A stretch of DNA of 64,000 nucleotides. Source: Streptomyces canus. Lineage in GTDB: Bacteria; Actinomycetota; Actinomycetes; Streptomycetales; Streptomycetaceae. The stretch spans positions 186,001-250,000 of the forward strand of contig NZ_JAUSYQ010000002.1 of NCBI RefSeq assembly GCF_030816965.1. Reading direction: 5' to 3'. Positions 26,463 to 34,877 of this stretch are shown here, piece after piece. Every line of letters starts with the position of its first letter. Position 1 is the stretch's first letter. A model generated the notes under the pieces. It saw only the letters and a program-made list of their open reading frames with translations, did no database searches and was not told the origin of the DNA. The position numbers and the translations under genes are program-made.

Positions 26463-26870
26463 CCCTGGACAAGCCCCGGTCGCCCCGGTCCTCTCCGACA
26501 GATCGTGCAGGCGCTGCCGGGCCCGGGGCCCATCGGTCCTCAAGCCGCCACCGCCTCGGGGCGTTCGGCGAGGCACGCAGACGGCGCGATCTCGGGCAGG
26601 GGCGTTCCCAACGCTGGACGCGAAGGAAGCCGACCGCGGCGACACCGTCACGTACGGCGCAACTCCGCGCTGGACGGCCGTACTTGTACCCTCCGGCGCG
26701 CAGGCACCCCCACCGCACCATGAAACAACGACATACAGCACCCTGGAACCCCACCACCAACTTCCCTTCACATAACACCCGTTGTCCTGACTGACGGTCT
26801 CGTGTTCCACTGACCATTCGCCACATCGATCACCCGCTCCCGGGCGGGAGGGTATCCACGGGGGAGATGC
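26463..26870. other. Gene-free stretch before NTPase/binding-protein unit
   Basis: No gene is supported. The segment 26710-26830 is the least GC-rich part and should carry the promoter for the downstream pair. CCCGGGCGGGAGGG just before the start region could fold with the CCCGCTCCCGGG before it. Confidence 0.35.
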
Positions 26871-29012
26871 GTGTATGAGGACTTGGGCTTCGAGAAACTC
26901 CTCGACGCGGACGGTTTCTTCGCACGCCTGTTAGGGCGGTCGCCGTCGGGTTCCGACCGCAAGTTGTTGTACGGCCCCGACCTGCCCGTGGTACTGCTCA
27001 CCGGCGGCCCGGGGATGGGCAAGGGGCGGCTGCTGCGGGCGGTGCACGACCGTTTCGCCCGGCAGGTGCCGGTGATCCGTCTGAACTGCGCCAACCCGGT
27101 GTACGCGGACCAGGCCGGGCCCGAGCCCGGTGCCCGCTCAGCGGTGACCGAGGCCCTGGTCGAGGCCGCCCTGCTGCTGCACAGCTGGCGGGGAACGGGC
27201 GGCGCGTTCACCTTCCCGCGGTTCTTCGCGGGCATGGCGGTGATCGCGACCGGCGTTGCGGGCGGCACCCGTGTGGCGATAAGCACAGAGGTTGAGCGGT
27301 ACGAGGAGCTGATCCAGCAGCCGCGCCTGCGCGGTCTGGGGACCGGCGACTTCTGGCGCGGCGCGCTCCTCGGAGCCGTACGGAACATGCTGGCCGTCCT
27401 GGCCGGACCGGTGCTCGGCCCGTACGGGGCCGCCGGGCTGACCGCGCTGATCGACGCCCTCTTCGAACGCCTGACGCCCCGGGGCGAGGCGGAACTGACC
27501 CGGATCTACGGCGAGTACCCCGGCGCGGTCGGCAACGTCAGGCACGGGCTGCGCACGCTCACCGCCGATTTCCGGGCCGGCGGCGAGCGGCGGGGGGACG
27601 CGGAGCGCTTCCTGTTCCGGGCGCTGCGCGAGGATCTGGAGGCGGCGTACGGCGGGCTGGGGGGCTGGCTGGGCCGGATCGGCCGCCCGGGACTGCTGCT
27701 GGACCACGCCGAAGAACCGCTCGGCGAGCGGCTGCTGCGCGCCGTGCTCGCCGACCGCCGGGACGGGCAGCGCGACCGCGTGGTGATCGTGGGCACGGCG
27801 CGCCGGGCGGACGGCGGCGCCTTCCTGCACGGGGGTCTGCCGCCGAGGGAGGTGGCGGCCTTCCGGCCCGCCGACGGGGTGCCGGCCACCTGGTCCCGCC
27901 GCAGGGACCCGGAGCAGGACCGGGGCCCGCTGTCCGCCGGGGTGCTCCTGCTGCGGATGCCTTTCCTCACCGGTGACCAGCTCCGCCGGGCGACCGAGCG
28001 AATACAGCTGGGCGCGGAGCGGGAGGGCGGTACGCATCGCCGCCGTATCACCGCTGCCGTCGCCCAGCTGAGCGGTGGACGGCCGCACACGGTGATCCGG
28101 CTGGCCACCGCTGCCGCCGACCACCGGATGGAGACGGACGCCAACGACCGGGCCATCCTGGACGCCACGCTGCACCAACTCGACGGCAGCCCCGAACGGC
28201 CGGTGACGGACGTACTGCTTCAGGAGCTGGTCCTCGACCAGCTGCCGGTGCGGCTGCCGGCCGAGCACCATGACCAGTGGCTCGATCTCCTCACCCACCT
28301 GTCGGTGGCGCACGATCTGGAGTGCGCGGACGTCCTGCTGCGCCATCACCAGGCAGGCCGTGTCCTGCGCCTGACGGCACATGAGGTCGCGCGGCTGCTC
28401 AACGACACCGGGTGGCCCAGCTGCAAGCGGCACTTCATCGGGGACTTCGGCCTGCGCCAACTGCTGGTGCACCGGCTGTACGGGCTGGAGCGCGACGGTG
28501 CCGCCTGGTACGCCGACCACCATCTGCTGCGCGACCACTACGCCGTGAGCGAGCCGAGCGGCGGTGCGTTCCATTCGGCGACGACCCACCGGATGAACCA
28601 CCACCTCGTCTCCGGCGGCGTCGACGACGTGGTCCGCCACCTCGTCGCCACCCTCCCCGGCCGCCCCCGTCAGTGGTGCGAGGAACTGCTGGAGATCGCC
28701 CAGGCGCCGTATCCGGGCGGGGCGGACGAGCGCCGCAAGCGCGCCCAGGGTCTGGTACAGGTAGCCGGTCCCCCGCTGCGCCGCACCGTCGACCAACTGC
28801 TGCACGCCGTGTGGCTGTGCGAGGAGCGCACCAGGCCGACCGGGGGCGAAATGGCCCGCACGCTGGAGCAGTTGCTGAGGCAGCTGTCGACCATGGACTT
28901 CGACGGCGCCGGAGAACTCGGCCCTACAGCCACCGCGTGGAGCCAACTGGCCGCGAACGAGCAGCCGTTGCTCCGCTGCGACTGCACCGATCAGCTCGGC
29001 CGAAGGGAGTAG
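26871..29012 (+). CDS. P-loop NTPase (STAND/AAA-like), sensor-paired, of unknown function
   Basis: This 713-residue protein has a P-loop at residues 45-52 (GGPGMGKG) following a beta strand (VVLLT). The usual Ser/Thr after the lysine is Gly, which is unusual. A possible Walker B is RPGLLLDHAEE near residue 278, and a sensor-like strand RVVIVGTARR lies near 302. Two hydrophobic stretches (FFAGMAVIATGVAGG near 118 and MLAVLAGPVLGPYGAAGL near 174) could touch the membrane. The C-terminal 350 residues are helical and arginine-rich, resembling regulatory winged-helix/repeat regions of STAND proteins. GTG 26871 has GGGGGAG upstream. It lies six bases before the binding-protein-like gene, so the two form an operon. 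The role is not known. Confidence 0.75.
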   Translation: MYEDLGFEKLLDADGFFARLLGRSPSGSDRKLLYGPDLPVVLLTGGPGMGKGRLLRAVHDRFARQVPVIRLNCANPVYADQAGPEPGARSAVTEALVEAALLLHSWRGTGGAFTFPRFFAGMAVIATGVAGGTRVAISTEVERYEELIQQPRLRGLGTGDFWRGALLGAVRNMLAVLAGPVLGPYGAAGLTALIDALFERLTPRGEAELTRIYGEYPGAVGNVRHGLRTLTADFRAGGERRGDAERFLFRALREDLEAAYGGLGGWLGRIGRPGLLLDHAEEPLGERLLRAVLADRRDGQRDRVVIVGTARRADGGAFLHGGLPPREVAAFRPADGVPATWSRRRDPEQDRGPLSAGVLLLRMPFLTGDQLRRATERIQLGAEREGGTHRRRITAAVAQLSGGRPHTVIRLATAAADHRMETDANDRAILDATLHQLDGSPERPVTDVLLQELVLDQLPVRLPAEHHDQWLDLLTHLSVAHDLECADVLLRHHQAGRVLRLTAHEVARLLNDTGWPSCKRHFIGDFGLRQLLVHRLYGLERDGAAWYADHHLLRDHYAVSEPSGGAFHSATTHRMNHHLVSGGVDDVVRHLVATLPGRPRQWCEELLEIAQAPYPGGADERRKRAQGLVQVAGPPLRRTVDQLLHAVWLCEERTRPTGGEMARTLEQLLRQLSTMDFDGAGELGPTATAWSQLAANEQPLLRCDCTDQLGRRE

Positions 29013-29018
29013 ACGGGG

Positions 29019-30659
29019 ATGCCCAGCTTGAAACCACCCGGGTGGAACAGACTGCCCAGGTGGGGAAAGATCCTCTACGCGCTGGCAGGCGTGGCGGTGC
29101 TCGTGGCCGTCGGCGTATACGGCGTTCCCGCCCTCCAGAAGCCGGACACCTGCCACGACGGCATCGAGAAGATCGGCGGCGAGTGCATCGGCGTCGACGG
29201 TGCGGGCTACGACTTCGGCACACCGGAGATCAGCGCCGTGGCCAGGGCCATCTCGGAGGAGAACAAGAGGATCGCGAACCAGCCCCACGTCACTGTGGCG
29301 ATGATGATGCCCCTCCAGTCGGACACGGTGGGGCTGCGGCGGCAGATGCGCAGCGATCTCCAGGGCGCGTATCTGGGACAGCGGCAGGCCAACTCGGGCG
29401 AGGGCCAAGTGCCCAAGATCCGGCTGGTGCTGGCCAACTCCGGACTGAACTACGGCCATCAGGACAAGGTCGTGAGCACGCTGCTCGACATGGCCCGCTC
29501 CGACAAGGACAAGCTGCGGGCCGTCACGGGCTTCAACCTCACTCTCGACGCCACCGAGAAAGCCGTGGAACGTCTGACGGACAGCGGCGTCCCGGTGCTC
29601 GCCTCCCGGATCAGCGGAGACGGGATCGCGAACGTCGACGGGGAGAAGCAACGATTCCCCGGCCTGGCCCGGATCATCCCCACCAACGGCAGCGCGGCCG
29701 AGGCCCTGGCCAACTTCAACGGCGAGCGCGGCCGGGAGAACGCCAGGACGGTGCTGGTCTACGACACCCGCCCGGACGCCTACGACGATTCGCTGGCGCG
29801 CGCGTTCCGGGGGATCAAGGAGACGGGTCCGGCAGGTCCCGCCGATATGCCCTTCGAATCCCCGGGGATCGACGAGGCCGGCTCGACCGGCAGCCAGTTC
29901 GAGCAGATCGCCAACAACATCTGCGGTTCCGCGGCCGACACCGTCTACTTCGCTGGACGCACACTGCACCTGCGGATCTTCGCGCTCACCCTCGCCAAAC
30001 AGACCTGTGCCGACCGGCACTTCACCCTGGTCAGCGGCTCCGACGCCGCCTCGCTGCGACAGGCCATGTCCGAGAAGGACTGGGCGCAGCTACGCGGCGA
30101 CGCCGGCAGGGCGAAGGTGACGGTCCAGTACGCCGCCCCCGCGCACCCGACCGCCTGGGACACCGAACTGGCCGCCTGGACCAAGCGGTGGAAGGCGACC
30201 CACCACCGCGAGCCCACCGCGAACGAACTCCCCCAGTACCTCACGGAGCCCAAGGCCGCCCTGGACGCCCTCAACGACCTGATCCAGAGCACGAACAAGG
30301 CAAGCACAGACCTCGGCTCCACCCCGAACCTGGAGGACTCCCGCACCATGCTCGTCTACGACGGCCTCGTCACCATCGGCACGGCCCTGCACGAGGTACA
30401 GGGCAACGACGCCGAGCAGACGCCCAGCCTCGCGGACGTCCGCCAGGAGTGGTCGAAACTCCAGTCGGTGCACCGGGTGAGGGGCACGAGTGGCCTGATC
30501 TGCCTGACCAGCGGCGGGAATCCGTACGACAAGCCGGTTGCGGTAGTCGAACTGAACCCGGGCCAGGGCGCCAGCGGGACCCTGAAGTTCGTCGGCCTGG
30601 GCTGGCCCACCGGCAAGGTACAGCCGAAGAACTGCGTGATCCCGAGCGGCACTTCCTGA
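29019..30659 (+). CDS. Membrane-anchored periplasmic-binding-protein-like (type I PBP fold) protein
   Basis: This 546-residue protein has a basic start and one transmembrane helix (ILYALAGVAVLVAVGVYGV, residues 18-36). A short Cys-containing linker follows (DTCHDGIEKIGGECIG), then a domain resembling branched-chain amino-acid/leucine-binding proteins (VTVAMMMPLQSD, GFNLTLDATEKAVERLTDSG, PVLASRISGDG, ARIIPTNGSAAEAL, ARTVLVYDT, DTVYFAGRT). There is no lipobox and no permease or ABC ATPase nearby, so it is not an ordinary importer component. It is co-transcribed with the P-loop NTPase and may be an external ligand sensor for it, which is inference. AGGGAG lies just before the ATG. Confidence 0.78.
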   Translation: MPSLKPPGWNRLPRWGKILYALAGVAVLVAVGVYGVPALQKPDTCHDGIEKIGGECIGVDGAGYDFGTPEISAVARAISEENKRIANQPHVTVAMMMPLQSDTVGLRRQMRSDLQGAYLGQRQANSGEGQVPKIRLVLANSGLNYGHQDKVVSTLLDMARSDKDKLRAVTGFNLTLDATEKAVERLTDSGVPVLASRISGDGIANVDGEKQRFPGLARIIPTNGSAAEALANFNGERGRENARTVLVYDTRPDAYDDSLARAFRGIKETGPAGPADMPFESPGIDEAGSTGSQFEQIANNICGSAADTVYFAGRTLHLRIFALTLAKQTCADRHFTLVSGSDAASLRQAMSEKDWAQLRGDAGRAKVTVQYAAPAHPTAWDTELAAWTKRWKATHHREPTANELPQYLTEPKAALDALNDLIQSTNKASTDLGSTPNLEDSRTMLVYDGLVTIGTALHEVQGNDAEQTPSLADVRQEWSKLQSVHRVRGTSGLICLTSGGNPYDKPVAVVELNPGQGASGTLKFVGLGWPTGKVQPKNCVIPSGTS

Positions 30660-31311
30660 GACAGCCGGCCATCGCCGAACACGGCGGGCTCGCCCGCAAG
30701 CCGTGACGTCGCGCGGTAATGCCGTGATGTGAGGTGGCGCGGTCGCAGTGGAGGCCGAGGCGCCGAGAGGGCGGTACCTGACTGCTCAGGTGCGTGGTCG
30801 TCACCTGAACGTGTGGCAGGACGGTATCCCGCCCGACCGGCAGCCGGGGGCGTGCGGTGAGGATGAGCGGGAGTTGGAAAAGTGTCTGCAGGGCGTACAG
30901 TCCTTACGTCTGCCAGGCCGCCAACGAGGGTGCTCCGATCCGCCTGCCGGACCGGACGAGGACGAGCCACCTGCCTTGGTGGACAAGGACCTCTACCGCC
31001 TGGCGCGACCTACTCCCACCGCGCCGAAACCGCGGGCGGCTGGGTATCTGACGCCAATGTCGGCTGCGGGCCCGCGTGGCAGGGTGCTGGCGCTGCCGAC
31101 ACCTGCCCGGCCGCCCGCATCCGCCGCATAGACACCAAGTTGCCACCATCGATCATGAGCTGACGCAGCTTCAGGTTCAGGCTGCCAAGTGGGGGTCCTC
31201 AAGGGTCCCCACTCGCATGACAGAGGCCTCCCCTCAAGAAACGATCCTGCAGTCCGGGCGCTGCCGGTCCATCCCACCGCACCGTCCTGGCCCCGTCGCC
31301 GGGGGCGGCTG
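30660..31311. other. Gene-free mosaic region with one hairpin
   Basis: Several short + frames are open but none convinces. One contains YSHRAETAGGWVSDANVG (about 31010-31065), which faintly resembles the GWVSDAY end of SH3-like domains, and could be a remnant of a secreted protein. A hairpin AGTGGGG/CCCCACT at 31188-31213 may terminate the leftward hydrolase transcript. Otherwise nothing is recognised. Confidence 0.3.
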
Positions 31312-32223
31312 TCAGTCAACGGAGGCCATGAAGTTCAGCATTCTGCGGTTGATCTCCTCCGCGTGGTCAATCTGCGGCCCGTGGCCTGTGTCAGAGATGA
31401 TCTCGGCTCGGGCGCCGGGGACCAGGCGCGGCACACGCTCCGCCTGCCGCTGCGGGTGCACGAGGAGGCTTCGCTTGCCGAGCACGAGATAGAGCGGAGT
31501 CCGGATGGTGGACAGCTCCTCCTCGGACAGGGGAAGTGGAGCCGGGCGGCGTATGCGGTAGGCGCGGCCGGCCGTTCTGATCATCGTGAGCAGTTCCGGC
31601 ATGACGAGGACCGGCTGTTCGAGCCAGGCAGCCAACCGCGGGCGCAGCGCCTTGGGCGCCAAGGTCGCGAAGAGGCTGGCGAAGATCCAGACGAAGAAGC
31701 GCAGCCCCACTTTCTCCAGGCCGCCGGGGTCGAGCAGCGTGACCGAGGCGAGACGACCGGGCTTGCGGTGCGCTTGGTTCAGGGTGAGCCATCCGCCGTA
31801 GGAGGTGCCCACGAGATGCACGCGGTCGAGGCCGAGTCCGGTGAGGGTCTCGTCCAGCCACTGTGCGGCGCGCTCGGGTTGGTGGATCGATTCGCGCTGC
31901 ACGCTGCGGCCGGGGTCACCCGGGGTGTCGATCGCGTAGACCGGGCGGTCGGCGCTGAGGGCGCGAGTGTTCGGGTACCACATGGCGGAGCACGAGCCCG
32001 CCCCGTGCACCAGGACGACGGGGGTGCGGGATCGAGCGGCCTCGTCCTCCGGGCCGTAGCGATAGACATGCGTGGTGCCGAAGGACGTCTCCACGTCCTG
32101 TTCCGCGAGCGCGGGTGCGCCCAGTGCGTAGACCGCGTCGCAGGCCGCGAAGTAGCGGTCGCGCCAGGCATCGCTCACGTAGCGGCCTATGTCGGCTCGG
32201 GCACGGACAGCAGTCTCGGACAC
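31312..32223 (-). CDS. Alpha/beta hydrolase under TetR control
   Basis: This 303-residue protein has the alpha/beta-hydrolase signature: VVLVHGAGSCSAMW, YAIDTPGDPGRS, nucleophile elbow GTSYGG, a late acid region YLVLGKRSLL and ISDTGHGPQID carrying the catalytic His. It is a soluble esterase/lactonase-type enzyme of unknown substrate. Two GTG codons lie close together. The one at 32229 has GGAG touching it, while the one at 32223 has GGAGG five bases upstream and is preferred. It is divergent from a TetR regulator, with the palindromic operator at 32249-32284 between them, so it is the probable repressed target. Confidence 0.88.
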   Translation of the reverse strand: MSETAVRARADIGRYVSDAWRDRYFAACDAVYALGAPALAEQDVETSFGTTHVYRYGPEDEAARSRTPVVLVHGAGSCSAMWYPNTRALSADRPVYAIDTPGDPGRSVQRESIHQPERAAQWLDETLTGLGLDRVHLVGTSYGGWLTLNQAHRKPGRLASVTLLDPGGLEKVGLRFFVWIFASLFATLAPKALRPRLAAWLEQPVLVMPELLTMIRTAGRAYRIRRPAPLPLSEEELSTIRTPLYLVLGKRSLLVHPQRQAERVPRLVPGARAEIISDTGHGPQIDHAEEINRRMLNFMASVD

Positions 32224-32248
32224 GGGCACCTCCGGATCTCATTTTCGT

Positions 32249-32284
32249 GATACGAACGTACCACAGCGTTGGTACGGCTGTATC
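32249..32284. promoter_or_regulatory. Palindromic TetR operator
   Basis: GATACGAACGTACC and GGTACGGCTGTATC form an interrupted inverted repeat: GATAC--CGTACC on each arm with an eight-base centre ACAGCGTT. It sits in the short gap between the divergent hydrolase and TetR genes. TATCAT at 32281-32286 overlaps the right arm and could be the -10 box of the TetR gene. Confidence 0.72.
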
Positions 32285-32337
32285 ATCAAGGTCCCCTTGG
32301 GACCTCAACAGTGGAACGACGAGCGGAGAAACGGCCG

Positions 32338-32952
32338 ATGCCCAAGCGCGTGGACCACGCAGAACGGCGCACCGAGATCGCCGAGGCACTGGTCCGGGTC
32401 GCCGGGCGACGCGGACTGCATGCCGTGGGCATGCGCGATGTGGCAGCAGAGGCGGGCGTGTCGCTGCGGCTGGTGCAGTACTACTTCGAGACCAAGGAGA
32501 AGCTGCTGCTCTTCGGACTGCAGCACCTGACGGAGCGGTTCGGGGAACGGGCCTCCGCCCGTGTGCAAGCCGCCGGGGACAGTCCCGGTCCGCGGGAAAA
32601 GATCGAGGCGCTGCTGATGACCGCGCTGCCGACCGACGAGGACAGCCGCACCTTCCACTTCGTCTACACCTCGTACGCCGTTCTGGCCGTGACCGACCCG
32701 GCACTCGCCGCCCAACCCTTCATCAAGGACCCGGACGCCGCAGAAGACGCGGTGACCCAGCTCCTCCGGCAGGCGCAGGAGGCAGCCCTGCTCAAACCCG
32801 GTGTGGACGCACAGTTGGAGGCAGCCGGCCTGCTTGCCATGTCTGCCGGACTCGGAACCAGCATCCTCGTCGGCCAGCGCAGCCCGGACTCCGCCATCGC
32901 CGTCCTGGACCACCACCTGAACCGGATCTTCCGCACCGGTGCCCCTAGTTGA
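32338..32952 (+). CDS. TetR/AcrR-family repressor
   Basis: This 204-residue protein has an N-terminal helix-turn-helix: RRTEIAEALVRVAGRRG, then VGMRDVAAEAGVSLRLVQYY and FETKEKLLLFGL. This VQYYFETKE variant is typical of TetR-type proteins. The C-terminal half is all-helical, the ligand and dimer part. ATG 32338 has GGAGAAA upstream and starts just before the HTH; the frame above is not family-like. It is divergent from the alpha/beta hydrolase and most likely represses it and itself at the operator between them. Confidence 0.9.
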   Translation: MPKRVDHAERRTEIAEALVRVAGRRGLHAVGMRDVAAEAGVSLRLVQYYFETKEKLLLFGLQHLTERFGERASARVQAAGDSPGPREKIEALLMTALPTDEDSRTFHFVYTSYAVLAVTDPALAAQPFIKDPDAAEDAVTQLLRQAQEAALLKPGVDAQLEAAGLLAMSAGLGTSILVGQRSPDSAIAVLDHHLNRIFRTGAPS

Positions 32953-33054
32953 CGGGCGGACGCCCCACCCGGACGGGTGTCGGCGTCGATGACGACCTGG
33001 TGGGCTGGAGTAACGATCGTTCATGGGCTGCTCGGTGATCGTGCACGCCGCACG

Positions 33055-33240
33055 CGGCGTACCCGGCGCCCGACGAATCGCCCACGGCGTGCGAGCGATC
33101 GAGGACCCGGCTCTTCGTGCCCGCCTGGCTGCGGAAGGCATGGTCCTCGACGTCTGCCCCACGTCCAACGTCGCCCTCGGCGTCGTCGGCAACCCTCTCT
33201 GTGCACTCCCTGCCGCACAGGACCAGCCCGCCCGGTGGGC
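33055..33240 (+). pseudogene. Adenosine deaminase fragment
   Basis: The frame reads [40 protein letters not shown] and [10 protein letters not shown]. These are the conserved RIGHGVRA, VCPTSN and HPL blocks of adenosine/adenine deaminases around the third metal-ligand region. Neither the N-terminal HAELHxH-type metal site nor the C-terminal barrel end is present. It is an orphan fragment of about 60 codons overlapping the antisense 57-residue gene's 3' side. Confidence 0.65.
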
Positions 33241-33253
33241 TGGTCCGCACCGC

Positions 33254-33427
33254 TCAGAGTTGGCGTTCCATCCACATGAAGATCAGGCCGACCGCTCCCG
33301 TCCCGGCGCCGTAACAGGCGCCGCGGAGCAGATGTGCGAGAGCGGTGCGCCGCCGTCGCGCGATCCACTTCCCGGCGGCGATCAGCCGTTCCCGGCCCGT
33401 GCGGGGCTTGCGGGGGCTGGGGTTCAT
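33254..33427 (-). CDS. 57-residue single-pass membrane peptide
   Basis: A 58-codon frame starts at ATG 33427 with AAAGGACG seven bases upstream and ends in TGA. The product begins [20 protein letters not shown], continues with a strongly basic stretch ([11 protein letters not shown]) and ends in a glycine-rich hydrophobic helix ([21 protein letters not shown]), so it looks like a tail-anchored or single-pass membrane peptide. It lies downstream, on the same strand, of the sigma factor and the 223-residue protein, but a hairpin (33459-33512) separates it. The function is unknown. Confidence 0.55.
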   Translation of the reverse strand: MNPSPRKPRTGRERLIAAGKWIARRRRTALAHLLRGACYGAGTGAVGLIFMWMERQL

Positions 33428-33458
33428 GGCAGACGTCCTTTCTGGATGGCGTCCTGAC

Positions 33459-33512
33459 GGGGAGTCCGTCCGGCCGGTGGCCTCGGAACCGGTGGCCGGT
33501 CAAGGACTCCCC
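33459..33512 (-). terminator. Hairpin after the sigma/223-residue operon
   Basis: GGGGAGTCC at 33459-33467 and GGACTCCCC at 33504-33512 are perfect inverted arms. Inner CCGGCCGGTGG/CCGGTGGCCGG sequences extend the fold. It lies 29 bases after the stop of the 223-residue gene, consistent with a terminator or attenuator before the 57-residue gene. Confidence 0.5.
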
Positions 33513-33540
33513 TTCGCTGTGTCGTCCCTGGACCCGCGGA

Positions 33541-34212
33541 TCAGCGGCCTTCGGTGAACTCCTGGAGGCGGGCCACGAGTTGGCGGTCGGGCCGGGCGAC
33601 GATCACGGAGGAGTGCGGGGTGCGGGCGGCGAGCCGGTCGACCTCGCTCTCCAGGCGGCCAGTGGGCCCGTGTGCGCCGGATCCGTTGGCGCGCACGTAG
33701 CGGGCGAAGATCTCCAGGCCGTCGAGGAAGGCGGCGTCCGGCGGGGCGGTGTCGGCCATGGAGTGGGTGAGCTGGTGGAACCAGTGCCGTGCCCGGCGGG
33801 ATTCGCCCAGGCACAGGTGGTGCAGGTGCAGGCAGTATGCGGCGGCGCGGCTGCCGGCGCCGGCGGCGAGCTGCCACCAGAACTGGGCGGACTCAGGGTG
33901 CCTGGTCAGGGACAGCAGGCAGGCATAGACGAGGGCGCCGTCGACATCGAGTTCGTCCTCGGTCAACGGGCCGCGGTCCGGGCCTTCGGCGATCTTCGCG
34001 ACGTGGGCGGCGGCGTCGGGTTCGTTGAGGACCCACCGGCACACCACCGCGAGGCGCTGTCCGGCCTGGGCGGCGCGGGTGACCTCGGTGGTGGGGGTCC
34101 GGCGGGAGGCGTCGGCGGCCAGCCGGCGCAGCCCCGCGGCGACGTCGGCGCCGCTGCGCGGGGCGACCGGAAGCCGGGCGCCTTCCAGGAGGTCGTTGAT
34201 GGTGGTGCTCAC
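33541..34212 (-). CDS. Helical protein coupled to sigma factor
   Basis: This 223-residue protein begins STTINDLLEGARLPVAPRSG and is all-helical. Its central DGALVYACLLSLTRHPESAQF and FWWQLAAGAGSRAAAYCLHLHHLCLGE resemble Sel1/TPR-type helical pairs, and HWFHQLTHSMAD follows. It has no membrane helix and no recognised enzyme motif. The GTG at 34212 overlaps the sigma factor's TGA as GTGA, so the two are translationally coupled. This position often belongs to an anti-sigma or sigma-modulating partner, but nothing in the sequence proves that. Confidence 0.72.
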   Translation of the reverse strand: MSTTINDLLEGARLPVAPRSGADVAAGLRRLAADASRRTPTTEVTRAAQAGQRLAVVCRWVLNEPDAAAHVAKIAEGPDRGPLTEDELDVDGALVYACLLSLTRHPESAQFWWQLAAGAGSRAAAYCLHLHHLCLGESRRARHWFHQLTHSMADTAPPDAAFLDGLEIFARYVRANGSGAHGPTGRLESEVDRLAARTPHSSVIVARPDRQLVARLQEFTEGR

Positions 34213-34877
34213 GCTCCCACTCCCTTGTGCTTGGACTTCTTGGGGGTCTCGGGCAGACCGAGCTTGAGGCGCAGGCGTTCCTTGGCGCGGCGCAGGTGGT
34301 GGCCGACGGTGCGGTCGTCGATGCCGATGTACCAGGCGACCTTGGCGGTCGGGTAGCCAAGCACGTAGCGCAGCACGATCACCTCGAACTGGCGGTCCGG
34401 GAGTTCGGCGATCGCCTCGTACAGTCCGCTGGTGGACTCCATCTTCTGGAGCTTGTCGCGGGCCGTGACCAGCGCCGTGTCGAGGGCCTGGGCGATGGGG
34501 CCGTTGATGACGAACGCCGGCCCCCGCCCCTCCGCATCGAGGCGGTTGTGGACGATCCGTCGCACGATCGCCCACGCGCCCTGTTCGAGGTTGCCCGCGC
34601 TCAGCAGCTGCGACCAGCCTGCGTGGATCTCCAGGAAGACCTCGTGGATGACCTCTTCCGCGGTCTCCCGGTTACCGAAGTGGACTTCCGCGTACGCATG
34701 GAAGACCTCGTGGTGACCGAGGTAGAAGGCCTCGAAGTCCACTTCCAGGTCCAGGGGGACGAACATGGACTGCGAGAGCCCGGCGCCGGGCTCCGTCGGC
34801 GAGGCGCCCTCCGGGGCGTCGTCGTACCTCACGACCGGCTCCTGTCGGCAGGGGACATGAGCAAAGATCCTCTCCAT
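34209..34877 (-). CDS. RNA polymerase sigma factor, ECF-like
   Basis: This protein has up to 222 residues. Region 2 is the DFEAFYLGHHEVFHAYAEVH to FGNRETAEEVIHEVFLEIHA block. Region 4 is LYEAIAELPDRQFEVIVLRY, VLGYPTAKVAWYIGIDDRTV and GHHLRRAKERLRLKLG, with a clear helix-turn-helix. It should direct RNA polymerase to its own promoter set. The longest frame starts at ATG 34877, but the first 37 residues are not sigma-like and no strong ribosome-binding site is seen. ATG at about 34766 (MFVPLDLEVDFEAF) is an alternative. It is first in an operon with the 223-residue protein. Confidence 0.85.
   Translation of the reverse strand: MERIFAHVPCRQEPVVRYDDAPEGASPTEPGAGLSQSMFVPLDLEVDFEAFYLGHHEVFHAYAEVHFGNRETAEEVIHEVFLEIHAGWSQLLSAGNLEQGAWAIVRRIVHNRLDAEGRGPAFVINGPIAQALDTALVTARDKLQKMESTSGLYEAIAELPDRQFEVIVLRYVLGYPTAKVAWYIGIDDRTVGHHLRRAKERLRLKLGLPETPKKSKHKGVGA

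Noticed and set aside
27138..30020. 960-codon open frame antisense to the NTPase and binding-protein genes
   Set aside because: Composition is low-complexity and shows no domain; the sense frames contain clear motifs, so this is a GC-driven shadow.
26871..30659. Antiphage defence system reading of the NTPase operon
   Set aside because: No nuclease, protease or other effector domain was seen in either protein, and the second has an outside binding-protein fold; defence cannot be supported from sequence alone.
29019..30659. Ordinary ABC importer binding protein
   Set aside because: No permease or transporter ATPase is adjacent, there is a transmembrane anchor rather than a lipobox, and the partner NTPase is not of the ABC type.
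30660..31311. Possible 127-codon gene at 30748-31131
   Set aside because: Arg/Pro-rich sequence without family resemblance, no good ribosome-binding site and no support from frame composition; kept only as an unassigned region.
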